DNA from: Lewinella sp. IMCC34183
GTDB taxonomy: Bacteria; Bacteroidota; Bacteroidia; Chitinophagales; Saprospiraceae
NCBI RefSeq assembly: GCF_003390915.1
Contig: NZ_QMEM01000001.1
Coordinates: 372,001 to 436,000, forward strand
Reading direction: 5' to 3'
Length of the DNA stretch: 64,000 nucleotides
Shown here: positions 17,129-25,899 of the stretch, in pieces
Layout of the letters: each line of letters starts with the position of its first letter
Position numbering within the stretch: the first letter of the stretch is position 1
Notes under the pieces: generated by a model
Seen by the model: only the letters and a program-made list of their open reading frames with translations
Told to the model about the DNA's origin: nothing
Databases searched by the model: none
Translations under genes and position numbers: made by a program

Positions 17129-18664
17129 ATGAAGAAATACATCAATCTCTTTGACTTCAATCAGAAGGTCAACTACCGGATCGAGATCCTTTCCGGACTC
17201 ACGGTTGCCCTCGCCCTGGTTCCCGAAGCCGTTGCCTTTGCGTTCCTGGCGGGTCTGCCTCCGCTGACGGGATTATACGCGGCCTTCGTCATGGGTATCG
17301 TGACGGCCGTCTTCGGCGGCCGCCCCGGTATGATCAGTGGCGCTACCGGAGCGGTAGCTGTAGTGATCGTCTCCCTCGCTCAGACCCACGGCATCGAATA
17401 CATCTTCGCTACGGTGATCCTGGCCGGACTCTTCCAGGTGGCCGCCGGCCTGCTGCGCCTGGGTAAGCTGATGCGGCTTGTCCCCCACCCCGCTATTTTC
17501 GGTTTCGTGAACGGACTGGCCATCATCATCTTCATGTCGCAGCTCGACCAGTTCCGCAACGGGGAAACCGGGGCGTGGCTCTCGGGCACCCCGCTGTACC
17601 TGTTCGGCGGGCTCGTCCTGCTCACGATGCTGATCATCTGGGGACTGCCCAAGCTGACCAAGACGGTACCCGCCTCCCTGGTGGCCATCCTTACCGTATT
17701 CGGCATCGTGGCGGCCTTCGGGATCGACACCCGCACCGTCGGCGATCTGGCCAGCATCTCCGGCGGCTTCCCGCCCTTCCACATTCCCGACGTGCCGTTC
17801 TCGTTCGAGACCCTGACCATTATTACGCCCTACGCCCTTATCGTGGCGGGTGTTGGCCTCATCGAGAGTCTGCTTACGCTGAACATCATCGACGAGATCA
17901 CCGAAACGCGGGGCCGCGGCAACAAGGAGGCCGTCGCTCAGGGTACCGCCAACGTCCTGTCGGGCTTCCTCTCCGGTATGGGGGGCTGCGCCATGCTGGG
18001 TCAGAGCCTGATCAACATCAGCGCCGGAGCGCGGGCCCGCCTCTCGGGTATCGTGGCCGCGGTGATGCTCCTGGTCTTCATCATGTTCGGCAGCAGCCTG
18101 ATCGAGCTGGTACCGATGGCGGCCCTGACGGGCCTGATGATCATGGTGGCGGTGGGCACCTTCGAGTGGGCAAGCTTGCGCTCCTTCGGCAAGATGCCGA
18201 AATCCGACCTGCTGGTGATGGTACTCGTGACCCTGGTGACCATTTTCCTGCACAACCTCGCCCTGGCGGTCATCGTAGGCGTGATCATCGCGGCCCTGCG
18301 CTTCGCCTGGGAGAGCGCGAAGCGAATCCGTGCCCGCAAGCGGATCGACGAGCACGGGGTGAAGCACTACGAGATCTACGGTCCCCTCTTCTTCGGCTCG
18401 GTAGCGGTTTTCAACGAGAAGTTCGACGTGCTCGGCGACCCCGAAGAGATCGTTATCGACTTCGAAGAAAGCCGGGTGGTCGATATGTCGGCCATCGAAG
18501 CCCTCAACAAACTTACCGAGCGCTACCACAAGGTGGGCAAGACCGTCCACCTGAAACACCTGAGCGAGGACTGCCGCCGCCTGCTGACGCGCGCCGACGC
18601 CATCATCGAGGTCAACGTTATGGACGACCCTACCTACAAGGTGGCCGTGGACCGCGGCGTCTAA
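17129..18664 (+). CDS. SulP family inorganic anion transporter with STAS domain
   Basis: This secondary transporter, probably for sulfate, bicarbonate or another anion, has 511 aa. After MKKYINLFDFNQKVNYRIEI it has the SulP signature SGLTVALALVPEAVAFAFLAG and about 12-14 membrane helices. A cytoplasmic STAS domain forms the last about 110 residues (FGSVAVFNEKFD, VVDMSAIEALNKL). ATG 17129 is chosen because homology starts there; an in-frame ATG at 17060 nearer the promoter would add 23 residues and cannot be excluded. The gene is followed at 25 bases by coaE. Substrate specificity cannot be read from the sequence. Confidence 0.88.
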   Translation: MKKYINLFDFNQKVNYRIEILSGLTVALALVPEAVAFAFLAGLPPLTGLYAAFVMGIVTAVFGGRPGMISGATGAVAVVIVSLAQTHGIEYIFATVILAGLFQVAAGLLRLGKLMRLVPHPAIFGFVNGLAIIIFMSQLDQFRNGETGAWLSGTPLYLFGGLVLLTMLIIWGLPKLTKTVPASLVAILTVFGIVAAFGIDTRTVGDLASISGGFPPFHIPDVPFSFETLTIITPYALIVAGVGLIESLLTLNIIDEITETRGRGNKEAVAQGTANVLSGFLSGMGGCAMLGQSLINISAGARARLSGIVAAVMLLVFIMFGSSLIELVPMAALTGLMIMVAVGTFEWASLRSFGKMPKSDLLVMVLVTLVTIFLHNLALAVIVGVIIAALRFAWESAKRIRARKRIDEHGVKHYEIYGPLFFGSVAVFNEKFDVLGDPEEIVIDFEESRVVDMSAIEALNKLTERYHKVGKTVHLKHLSEDCRRLLTRADAIIEVNVMDDPTYKVAVDRGV

Positions 18665-18689
18665 ACTACCTTGTGTAAAACCCAGTCCC

Positions 18690-19304
18690 ATGGCCCTGCG
18701 GATCGGCATCACCGGCAATATCGGCGCGGGTAAGACCACGGTCTGCCGGGAATTCGAGCGCCTGGGGGTGCCGATCTACTACGCCGACGCCCGCGCCAAG
18801 GCCCTGATGAACAGCGATCCCGAGCTGCGGGAAGGTATCGTGACTCACTTCGGCCCGGCGAGTTACACCTCCGGGGGAGACCTCGACCGGGCCTACCTGG
18901 CCGAACGCGCCTTTGCCGACGCCGGGAAGCTGGCGATCCTCAACCGCCTGGTCCACCCCGCGGTAGCCCGGGATGCCGCGGCCTGGCACGCCACCCAGAC
19001 CACGGCCTATACCCTCCACGAAGCGGCGATCCTGCTGGAGATTGGGGCCGCGGATGACTACGACTCCCTGGTGGTCGTCGCCTGCCCCTACCCCACCCGC
19101 CAGGCGAGGGTACTCGCCCGCGACGGCATAACTTCGGCAGCCTTCGCGGAGCGGGCGGAAAAGCAGTGGCCGGACGCACGCAAGGAAGCGGCGGCCGATC
19201 ACCTGATCCACAACGACGGGCGCCGGCTAATTTTGCCGCAGGTACTGGGCCTGCACCGAATCTTCCGGGAGTCCGCCGCACCAAATTTGCCGGCGGGACG
19301 TTAA
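18690..19304 (+). CDS. coaE: dephospho-CoA kinase
   Basis: CoaE catalyses the last step of coenzyme A synthesis, ATP-dependent phosphorylation of the 3'-hydroxyl of dephospho-CoA. The 204-aa protein has the P-loop GNIGAGKTT (residues 9-17), the CoA-binding YYADARAKALM region, LVHPAVARD, and the lid/arginine region VVVACPYPTRQARVLARDG, all typical. Length is normal. It follows the SulP gene by 25 bases and precedes a lipoprotein gene by 21 bases, so the three may share a transcript. A weak TACCTTGT box in the first gap could give coaE its own promoter. Confidence 0.93.
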   Translation: MALRIGITGNIGAGKTTVCREFERLGVPIYYADARAKALMNSDPELREGIVTHFGPASYTSGGDLDRAYLAERAFADAGKLAILNRLVHPAVARDAAAWHATQTTAYTLHEAAILLEIGAADDYDSLVVVACPYPTRQARVLARDGITSAAFAERAEKQWPDARKEAAADHLIHNDGRRLILPQVLGLHRIFRESAAPNLPAGR

Positions 19305-19325
19305 AGCGACACCCAACCCGCCCGC

Positions 19326-19880
19326 ATGCGCTATTTCGTCCTGCTTATATCCAGTTTGCTGCTTACCTACTGTGCCTCGGATATGGCCGTAGAAGAAGAC
19401 ATTCCGGCGACCATCTACAGCAACCCGGAGCCCAGGGCACCCCGGGCCGATACCGGCTCGCTGACCGCCCCCGACGCGGACGCTCCGACGCCCTACGGCA
19501 TGACGATCCAGCCGCCGCAGGCAGCCGACGGTACGGAGGCGGTCGACCCCAGTAATTCCACCGCACCCGCGCAGGCCGCCCAGCGTTTGCTGACCGGTCG
19601 CTGGGTGAATATGGACGACGGTGAGGAAACGGTGGAATTTACCCCGACCCACTACAAGACCTTTTACCAGGGCGAGTTGCTCGTGGAGGAGAATATGAGC
19701 TTTCACGGGCGCTGCCCGGCGGCCTGCAGCGGAGGCACCTCTACCGGGGAGCCCTGCTTCACGATCGCCGGACCGGCCCAGACGGACTGCTTCGGCATCG
19801 TCCGGCTCACCCAAGACCTGCTGGAATTGCAGCTGCTGGGTATCAGTAGCGAAACCGTCGTTTATCGGCGCGCTGATTAG
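19326..19880 (+). CDS. small lipoprotein of unknown function
   Basis: This 184-aa protein has a lipoprotein signal (MRYFVLLISSLLLTYC, lipid Cys16) and a Pro/Ala/Asp-rich linker to about residue 85. A compact C-terminal domain contains four cysteines (HGRCPAACSGG, GEPCFTI, QTDCFGIV) that could form two disulfides. The start of this domain, LLTGRWVNMDDGEETVEF, resembles lipocalin-like domains that bind small ligands, but I cannot assign it. It follows coaE by 21 bases. Confidence 0.7.
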   Translation: MRYFVLLISSLLLTYCASDMAVEEDIPATIYSNPEPRAPRADTGSLTAPDADAPTPYGMTIQPPQAADGTEAVDPSNSTAPAQAAQRLLTGRWVNMDDGEETVEFTPTHYKTFYQGELLVEENMSFHGRCPAACSGGTSTGEPCFTIAGPAQTDCFGIVRLTQDLLELQLLGISSETVVYRRAD

Positions 19881-19940
19881 GGGTACAGACCCGGGATCGG
19901 GGTCATGGAGTTAGTGTATAGTCAAGATGTCTTTTGCCGT

Positions 19941-22343
19941 ATGAAGAAAATTTTACTTGCCCTGCTGCTCCTGATGAGCGGCCTGTCGGTACGTGCCCAA
20001 CTCAATACTACCCTACGCAGCAACTTCGATATCGACGACGAGGTGAACGACATCTGGGGCTACGTGGCCCCCGACGGTACCGAGTACGCCCTCATGGCAC
20101 TGACCCACGGGGTGGCCATCATTTCGCTCGCTGACCCGGATGCACCTACGCTCATCGAGCGGATCGAGCAGCCGAAGAGCGTATGGAGAGACATCAAAAC
20201 CTACGGCGACTACGCTTACGTTACCGCTGACGAGGGCACGATCGGGCTTACGGTTATCAACCTTACCCAGCTTCCTACTGCGGTCACCTACGAGACGTTC
20301 GCCTACGAGTTGCCGGCATCCAAGGACCGCCCGTACGTCCGCGCCCACAATATCTACATCGACACCACCCTGGGTTACGCCTTCACGGCCGGGGGCGATC
20401 GCACCGCCGCACTCAACCGCGGCGGCGTACTCATCTTCGACCTGAAGGAAAATCCCGCGAAGCCTACCCTCCGGGCCCTGGGTCCGGATACCTACGCCCA
20501 CGACGTATACGTTCAGGACAACCGGATGTACGCCTCGGAAATCTACAAGGGCGAACTGGGGATTTACGATATCACCGACGTAGATAACATTACTAAGCTG
20601 GGCGAAACCCAGACGCCCTACCGCTTTACCCATAACGCCTGGTCCGACCAAGATGGCACCACGGTTTTCACTACCGACGAGAAGGGCAACGCGAGCGTGG
20701 CGGCCTACGACATCAGCGAGCCCGGCGATATCGTGTTGCTGGACGAGTACCGGCCGCTGACCAGCCTTAACACCGGGACCATTCCGCACAACGCTCACTT
20801 CATCGACGATTACCTATCCATCAGCTACTACACCGACGGACTTCGGGTAGTAGACGCCAGCGACCCCACCAACCTCATCGAGGTGGCCAACTACGACACC
20901 TACGAGGGCCCCGACGGTGGATTCCAGGGGGCCTGGGGGGCCTACCCCTTCCTGCCGAGCGGGCTGACACTGGTGTCCGACCGCCAGCGGGGACTGTTCG
21001 TAATCGACGTGGACTACAAGCGTGCCGCACGCCTGGAAGGCACCGTGACGCGGTCCACCGACGGCCAGCCGCTAAACGATGCACGGGTCGTAGTGCTCTC
21101 CGACCAAATTAACGAAGGCGTCACCGATGCCTTTGGTAGCTACGCCACCGGCGTGGCGGAAGCGGGATCGGTCGAGGTGATCTACAGCGCGGTCGGCTAC
21201 TACGCAGATACCCTGCGTATTCCCCTGGAAAACGGCGTGACGCTGCGCCAAGACGTGGAGCTGACCCCACGGCCCCTGGCACCAATCGCGGTTACCCTGG
21301 CCGACCGAAGGAACGGGACACCCCTGGCGGGAGCCACCCTAGCCCTGGAACACGATGACGTCTCCTACTTTGCGGTCGCCGGCCAGGATGGAGTCGCGCG
21401 TCTCGATCGGGTCTACGACTACGACTACGATTTGCTGCTGACCGCCTGGGGATATCAATTGACGGAGTTCGCAGACCGCAACGGCGCTACCCTGGTGGAT
21501 GGGGACACCCTATTTCTGGAACCGGGATATGAGGATACCTTTCTCACCGACCTGGGCTGGACAGTGAACGGCACGGCTACCACGGGGGAGTGGGAACGCG
21601 TCACCCCCCTGGCCAGCTTCGGCTATCACGGCCCCGGGAATCCGGACGGAGATTCACCCCACGACATCGGCAATCTGGCGTACGTGACGGACGGGCGTAC
21701 CGGACCGGGGCTGGCGTACGACGTTGACGGGGGCCCCACCATACTGACGTCACCGGTGATGGACCTGAGCACCTTTAAGTCGGCCGTCTTTTTGATCTAC
21801 GATTACTGGTTTACCAATGCCTCCGGGGGCTTCGTGCCCAACGACAGCCTGACCATATCGATCAGCAGCGGAAAGGATACTACCCTACTGGCCGCCTACG
21901 GGACTGCCGTGTCCGAATGGACGCGCGATACGCTGCGGGTGGATGAGTACCTGCCCCTCACCGACTCGATGCACCTGATCATCTCCGTAGCCGATCCCGA
22001 AGACGCGGACAACCTGGTGGAGGCAGGGTTTGATAATTTTCGGGTCCTGGACAGCCTCATCCTGCCCCCCTTACCCGAAGACCCCGACTCGATAGACATC
22101 GCCACCGACCTGTTTCCCAACCCGGCCGCGGGGGAATTTACCCTCGCCTACGACTTCATCTGGCTACTGGGCGGTGAACTGGAAGTGTTTTCCGCCGCTA
22201 CGGGTCAGCGCATTCACCGACAGAAAATGCCGGACAACTCCGGTACGATCCACTTCGGCACCGGCTGGCCGGCCGGTGCGTACATCGGTCGCATAACCTC
22301 GGGAAAGCATACCCTGCGGATGCTGAAAATGATCAAGCTATAG
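19941..22343 (+). CDS. choice-of-anchor B / LVIVD-repeat secreted protein with T9SS sorting domain
   Basis: This is an 800-aa extracellular protein. It has a signal peptide (MKKILLALLLLMSGLSVRAQ) and a beta-propeller-like LVIVD-repeat region (about 30-360, with repeats such as VWRDIKTYGDYAYVTADEG and DVYVQDNRMYASEIY). A carboxypeptidase-regulatory-like domain follows (about 370-445), then another beta domain and a jelly-roll-like module (about 530-710). It closes with a type IX secretion sorting domain (DLFPNPAAGEFTL ... AGAYIGRITSG). The sorting domain predicts export through T9SS and surface attachment or release. ATG 19941 begins the signal peptide; an upstream in-frame ATG at 19905 would spoil it. 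Ligand unknown. Confidence 0.85.
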   Translation: MKKILLALLLLMSGLSVRAQLNTTLRSNFDIDDEVNDIWGYVAPDGTEYALMALTHGVAIISLADPDAPTLIERIEQPKSVWRDIKTYGDYAYVTADEGTIGLTVINLTQLPTAVTYETFAYELPASKDRPYVRAHNIYIDTTLGYAFTAGGDRTAALNRGGVLIFDLKENPAKPTLRALGPDTYAHDVYVQDNRMYASEIYKGELGIYDITDVDNITKLGETQTPYRFTHNAWSDQDGTTVFTTDEKGNASVAAYDISEPGDIVLLDEYRPLTSLNTGTIPHNAHFIDDYLSISYYTDGLRVVDASDPTNLIEVANYDTYEGPDGGFQGAWGAYPFLPSGLTLVSDRQRGLFVIDVDYKRAARLEGTVTRSTDGQPLNDARVVVLSDQINEGVTDAFGSYATGVAEAGSVEVIYSAVGYYADTLRIPLENGVTLRQDVELTPRPLAPIAVTLADRRNGTPLAGATLALEHDDVSYFAVAGQDGVARLDRVYDYDYDLLLTAWGYQLTEFADRNGATLVDGDTLFLEPGYEDTFLTDLGWTVNGTATTGEWERVTPLASFGYHGPGNPDGDSPHDIGNLAYVTDGRTGPGLAYDVDGGPTILTSPVMDLSTFKSAVFLIYDYWFTNASGGFVPNDSLTISISSGKDTTLLAAYGTAVSEWTRDTLRVDEYLPLTDSMHLIISVADPEDADNLVEAGFDNFRVLDSLILPPLPEDPDSIDIATDLFPNPAAGEFTLAYDFIWLLGGELEVFSAATGQRIHRQKMPDNSGTIHFGTGWPAGAYIGRITSGKHTLRMLKMIKL

Positions 22344-22675
22344 GCGACTATCACCCGCTGGCCCGGGTGCCCAGCGCTGTCTGCTTGCCGCCCGCAGCGC
22401 GACAGAGACTTGCGAACCGGAACCATGGGCAGACCCTCTTGCTAAGCAACAAAAAGTTTAAAAACTTTTGTTTGATTGTTGCTTTATAAACAAACAGGCC
22501 GTATTTTTACTGCATAAGCTATCCGCCATGCAGCGTACGACCCCCTCCTTCACCTCGGCCCACATTCTCCAGCGACTCACGGGTCAGACCGGACAGTCGC
22601 TGATCCGCTTTGCCACGGACCGGCAGGCCAATCTCGACCGGATGGATTCCGCGGCAACGAAAGGATAGCCCTTCG
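22344..22675. other. 332-bp intergenic region with AT-rich hairpin island
   Basis: Between the T9SS protein and the convergent M24 peptidase. About 22440-22512 is strikingly AT-rich. AAGCAACAA (22444-22452) and TTGTTGCTT (22476-22484) form an outer inverted repeat around an inner AAAAGTTT/AAACTTTT hairpin (22452-22469). The remainder holds only one possible short gene (22528-22668). Confidence 0.6.
22528..22668 (+). CDS. possible 46-aa small protein
   Basis: An open frame MQRTTPSFTSAHILQRL... of 46 codons lies between the AT-rich hairpin and the convergent M24 gene. It is basic/polar, has no signal peptide and no recognised domain. A TATTTTTA box at 22502-22509 resembles the -7 element and lies 18 bases before the ATG. 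In GC-rich DNA such a frame may arise by chance, so this is tentative. Confidence 0.2.
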   Translation: MQRTTPSFTSAHILQRLTGQTGQSLIRFATDRQANLDRMDSAATKG

Positions 22676-24028
22676 CTAGCGACGCGCCCGGTCGGTATTC
22701 CCCGTCTGCCGGGGGACCAGGTAGAGTTCTTCCTGCCGCCCATTGATGTACCGAAATTCCTCACCGTCCCAGAAGCCATCTTCCTCCAGCATGATCCGTA
22801 CCTCCTTCTTCCATTCCGGGAGGTAGATCGTGTGGTTGAGCTCGATGCTGTACGCGGTATTCGGATAGACCGGGTAGTCCCCGTTCACGGGTACTCCTTC
22901 CTGCTGATCCCAAAGCCCGATGGTTGGTCCCGCTCCGTGGCCATGGAAGCCGATCGGGTGACTGTAGATGCTTGGTCGGATGCCTTCCGCTTCGGCCGCC
23001 TCCCGGGTGGAGAGCAGTAGCTCGTTTCCGGTCGTACCATTGCGGTAACGTTCGGTGAGCAGGTCCATGAGGCGCAGGCCCTGCCGGTGGGCGGCCACGA
23101 GGTGGCCGGGCGCTTCCGTCTCTCCCAGGCGCAGGATGTAGGCGTTCTCCTGGGTGTCGGTGTTTAGTCCGCAATAGGTAATACCAAAGTCGCAATGTAG
23201 CAGGTCGCCGGGCTGGATCACCTCGGCTTCCGGCCGGCCGCTAAAGCCGTACAACTCCTCGCCTTCGGTGCGTTGCACGTCGACCGTCGGGTGAAACCAG
23301 GTGCCCAGGCCGAGTTCGCGCGTGCGCTCCCGCAGGTACCAGACGACATCCTCGGTGGTCGTGACCCCGGGCTGGATCACCGCCTCGCTGAAGGCTTCCC
23401 GGATGATGGTATGGGCGATCTGCATGATCTGGCGGTACACGACCATCTCACCGGGGGTGCGGGTTTCGAGCCACCCGATGGCCAGGTTTTCGCCCGAAAC
23501 CACGCGATCGGACAGGTCGTCGGGCAGCACCTCCCGTAAGCGGTCGTAGTGGTAGCTGCTGATACCGTCGGCGAGGCCGAATTCCGCGCTTCGATTGACG
23601 GCGATCTTTTGGGGGTTCCGCTCGGCGATCAGTTCGGCCAGCCGTTTCCACTGATCCGGCTGGGCCTCGGCGTCCCAGGCTTTTTTAAATACGTCGCCGA
23701 CGTCGTAGCGCGCGCAGGCCAGGGTTTCTAGGGGCTGTCCGTCGCCGGGATCGTACACCAGCAGCATGGTCGTTCGGCGGGCTCCCATCCAGGTACTCGG
23801 CAGCAGCGTTTTGACCACGGCGTCCTCGTTGTACTCGCGGGTGATCATCACCCACATGTCGATACCCTCCCGCCGCATCAGCTCCGGTACCACCGTGGCG
23901 AACCGCTCCTGCAGCCACCGATCGCGGAGTTCTCCCTGTTCCCGGAGGGTAAGGATGGCGGGCATGGTCGGCTGAGCGGCGAGGAAAGCTCCGCAGAGCA
24001 GAACAACGAACAGGCAGAGGGTACGCAT
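22676..24028 (-). CDS. secreted M24 family metallopeptidase (Xaa-Pro aminopeptidase-like)
   Basis: This is a 450-aa exported creatinase-fold peptidase or hydrolase. A signal peptide (MRTLCLFVVLLCGAFLAAQ) is followed by a creatinase-N-like domain (DMWVMITREYNED) and the pita-bread domain. The five metal ligands are seen in HCDFGITYCGLNTDTQ (two Asp), GFHGHG (His), YSIELNH (Glu) and IMLEEDGFW (Glu). These features support an M24 aminopeptidase, probably cleaving Xaa-Pro or dipeptide substrates in the periplasm. It is divergent from the polytopic membrane gene and has a TACCTTAG box on the minus strand at 24048-24055. Confidence 0.88.
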   Translation of the reverse strand: MRTLCLFVVLLCGAFLAAQPTMPAILTLREQGELRDRWLQERFATVVPELMRREGIDMWVMITREYNEDAVVKTLLPSTWMGARRTTMLLVYDPGDGQPLETLACARYDVGDVFKKAWDAEAQPDQWKRLAELIAERNPQKIAVNRSAEFGLADGISSYHYDRLREVLPDDLSDRVVSGENLAIGWLETRTPGEMVVYRQIMQIAHTIIREAFSEAVIQPGVTTTEDVVWYLRERTRELGLGTWFHPTVDVQRTEGEELYGFSGRPEAEVIQPGDLLHCDFGITYCGLNTDTQENAYILRLGETEAPGHLVAAHRQGLRLMDLLTERYRNGTTGNELLLSTREAAEAEGIRPSIYSHPIGFHGHGAGPTIGLWDQQEGVPVNGDYPVYPNTAYSIELNHTIYLPEWKKEVRIMLEEDGFWDGEEFRYINGRQEELYLVPRQTGNTDRARR

Positions 24029-24087
24029 GGGCGAGGGATTTGTCCGCCCTAAGGTACTAAGGCCCGGCGGTCCGTACCTTCACGGCC

Positions 24088-25899
24088 GTGAAGGTATCCG
24101 CTCCCCTGGCGCTCTGTATCTGCTACCTCGTACTGGTGGCAACCAATCTGTACTATCCCAAATGGCAGCACGCCGGTACCGAGGCTACCCTGAGTTACGA
24201 TGTCTCGGGTTACTATCTGTACCTGCCCGCCGCCTTCATCTACGATGACCTGCGGGAAGTTACCTTTCTACCCGATATCATCGAAACCTACGCACCGACC
24301 TACGATCCCTACCAGACCTACGCGCACGCCAACGGCAATCAGGTGATGAAATACAGCGTGGGGCAGGCCGTGCTCTACCTGCCGGCCTTCGTGGTGGGGC
24401 ACCTATACGCCAGCGCCGTGGATGCCTATCCCGCGGACGGATTTTCGCGGCCCTACCAGGTGGCGATTTCCGCGTGGAGCCTGCTGGTAGGTTTTCTGGG
24501 GCTCTTCGTGCTGATGCGAACTTTGCGGCCGTACTTCCCGGAAACGGCGGTTGCCCTTAGCCTGCTGATCATCACGTTGGGAACCAACTACCTCAACTAT
24601 ACGGCCATCGACGGGGCCATGACGCACAACTACGTCTTCACCCTCTATGCCTTGCTGCTGTACGCCTCCCATCGGCTGTACGTTCCCCGCACCCGCGGGC
24701 CCGCCCCTTACCTGTTTCCGGTGGTCGGCCTGCTGATCGGCCTGATGGCGCTTACGCGGCCCACCGAGATCCTGGCCGTACTGATCCCGCTACTGTGGGG
24801 CATGCCCCCTACCCGGGCGGGGGTCCGGCAGCGCATTGACTTTCTCCGTCGCCAGCTGGGCGGCGTGGCCGTGGCGGCGGCCCTGTGCATACTTGTAGGT
24901 TCCCTGCAACTCGTCTATTGGAAATACGTGACGGGCAGCTGGATTGAGTACAGCTACCAGGACCAGGGATTTGACTTCCTGCGCCCTCATCTAGTTAACG
25001 GACTGTTCAGCTACAAGGCTGGCTGGCTTACCTACACCCCGGTTATGTGGCTGGCCGTGTTCGGATTTATCGCGCTCTGGAAACAGCGGCCTGACCTGCT
25101 TCCCGCCACGCTGCTTCACTTTCTGCTCTTCATCTACGTCGCCTTTTCATGGAGTATTTGGTGGTACGGGGGCAGCCTCGGTCAGCGCACCATGGTACAG
25201 GCCTACGCCGTGCTGGCTTTTCCACTGGCGGCTACGCTGACGTGGGCCGGCCAACGCCGCAGGTGGGTGAAACTGGGACTCGCGGCCCTGGTCGTCTTCT
25301 GCGTAGCCCACAACCTGTGGTTCACCCACCAGGCCCACCGGGGCGGACTCTTCGTCACGGAGTGGATGAACCGCTCCTACTACTGGCGGACGCTCTTCAC
25401 CTTCGACATCGACCACGACGACAAGCTGCTGCTGGATAATCCCGAGTTCTTCCGGGGCACGGTCGTCCGGTCCGATACCCTCTACCAAACGGGTTTTGAA
25501 GACCACTCCCCCGCGGACTGCGGACTGGAACCGTTGAACGGCCGCGGCGCATACTGCCTGACGGGTGATATGCAGGGGACGGAAGAATTTCACGTGCCGG
25601 GGCCCTTCGGTGCCCGACAGTGGGTACGGGCCGAGGCCACCTTCCTGTCCCCCAACCAGCGGTGGAATATTCACCAGTCCGCCCAATTCGTGCTGCGCTT
25701 CTATGCGGGAGGCGAACGGGTCAAGGAACGCATCGTGCGCGTACACCGCGTCCTGAACTACAGTTCCCAACGCCGGATAGCCATCGAAGCCCGGGCACCC
25801 TACGAGGGAGCCGACTCAGTGGCGGTGGCGGTCTGGAACGGCGGATCTTCGCAGCCGCCCCTCCTACTCGACGATCTCGTGGTTACGACCCTGGAGTAA
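24088..25899 (+). CDS. polytopic membrane protein, GT-C/GT39-like, with soluble C-terminal domain
   Basis: This 603-aa protein has about ten or more hydrophobic helices over residues 1-415. The long first extracytoplasmic loop (YDVSGYYLYLPAAFIYDDL ...) is typical of GT-C lipid-linked sugar transferases. The final about 180 residues are soluble and beta-rich. This layout resembles bacterial dolichyl-phosphate-mannose-type transferases, although the Asp-containing catalytic motif is not certain. The start is GTG 24088 (no ATG is suitably placed). Its 3' end overlaps the convergent GH113 gene by 17 bp. Function is proposed only at class level. Confidence 0.6.
   Translation: MKVSAPLALCICYLVLVATNLYYPKWQHAGTEATLSYDVSGYYLYLPAAFIYDDLREVTFLPDIIETYAPTYDPYQTYAHANGNQVMKYSVGQAVLYLPAFVVGHLYASAVDAYPADGFSRPYQVAISAWSLLVGFLGLFVLMRTLRPYFPETAVALSLLIITLGTNYLNYTAIDGAMTHNYVFTLYALLLYASHRLYVPRTRGPAPYLFPVVGLLIGLMALTRPTEILAVLIPLLWGMPPTRAGVRQRIDFLRRQLGGVAVAAALCILVGSLQLVYWKYVTGSWIEYSYQDQGFDFLRPHLVNGLFSYKAGWLTYTPVMWLAVFGFIALWKQRPDLLPATLLHFLLFIYVAFSWSIWWYGGSLGQRTMVQAYAVLAFPLAATLTWAGQRRRWVKLGLAALVVFCVAHNLWFTHQAHRGGLFVTEWMNRSYYWRTLFTFDIDHDDKLLLDNPEFFRGTVVRSDTLYQTGFEDHSPADCGLEPLNGRGAYCLTGDMQGTEEFHVPGPFGARQWVRAEATFLSPNQRWNIHQSAQFVLRFYAGGERVKERIVRVHRVLNYSSQRRIAIEARAPYEGADSVAVAVWNGGSSQPPLLLDDLVVTTLE

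Noticed and set aside
17273-18739. 488-codon minus-strand frame opposite the SulP gene
   Set aside because: It is antisense to a strongly conserved transporter and has a His/Asp/Gly/Gln-rich composition typical of shadow frames.
24088-25899. Assigning this membrane protein as a definite mannosyltransferase
   Set aside because: The layout fits GT-C but I cannot see the defining catalytic motif with certainty.
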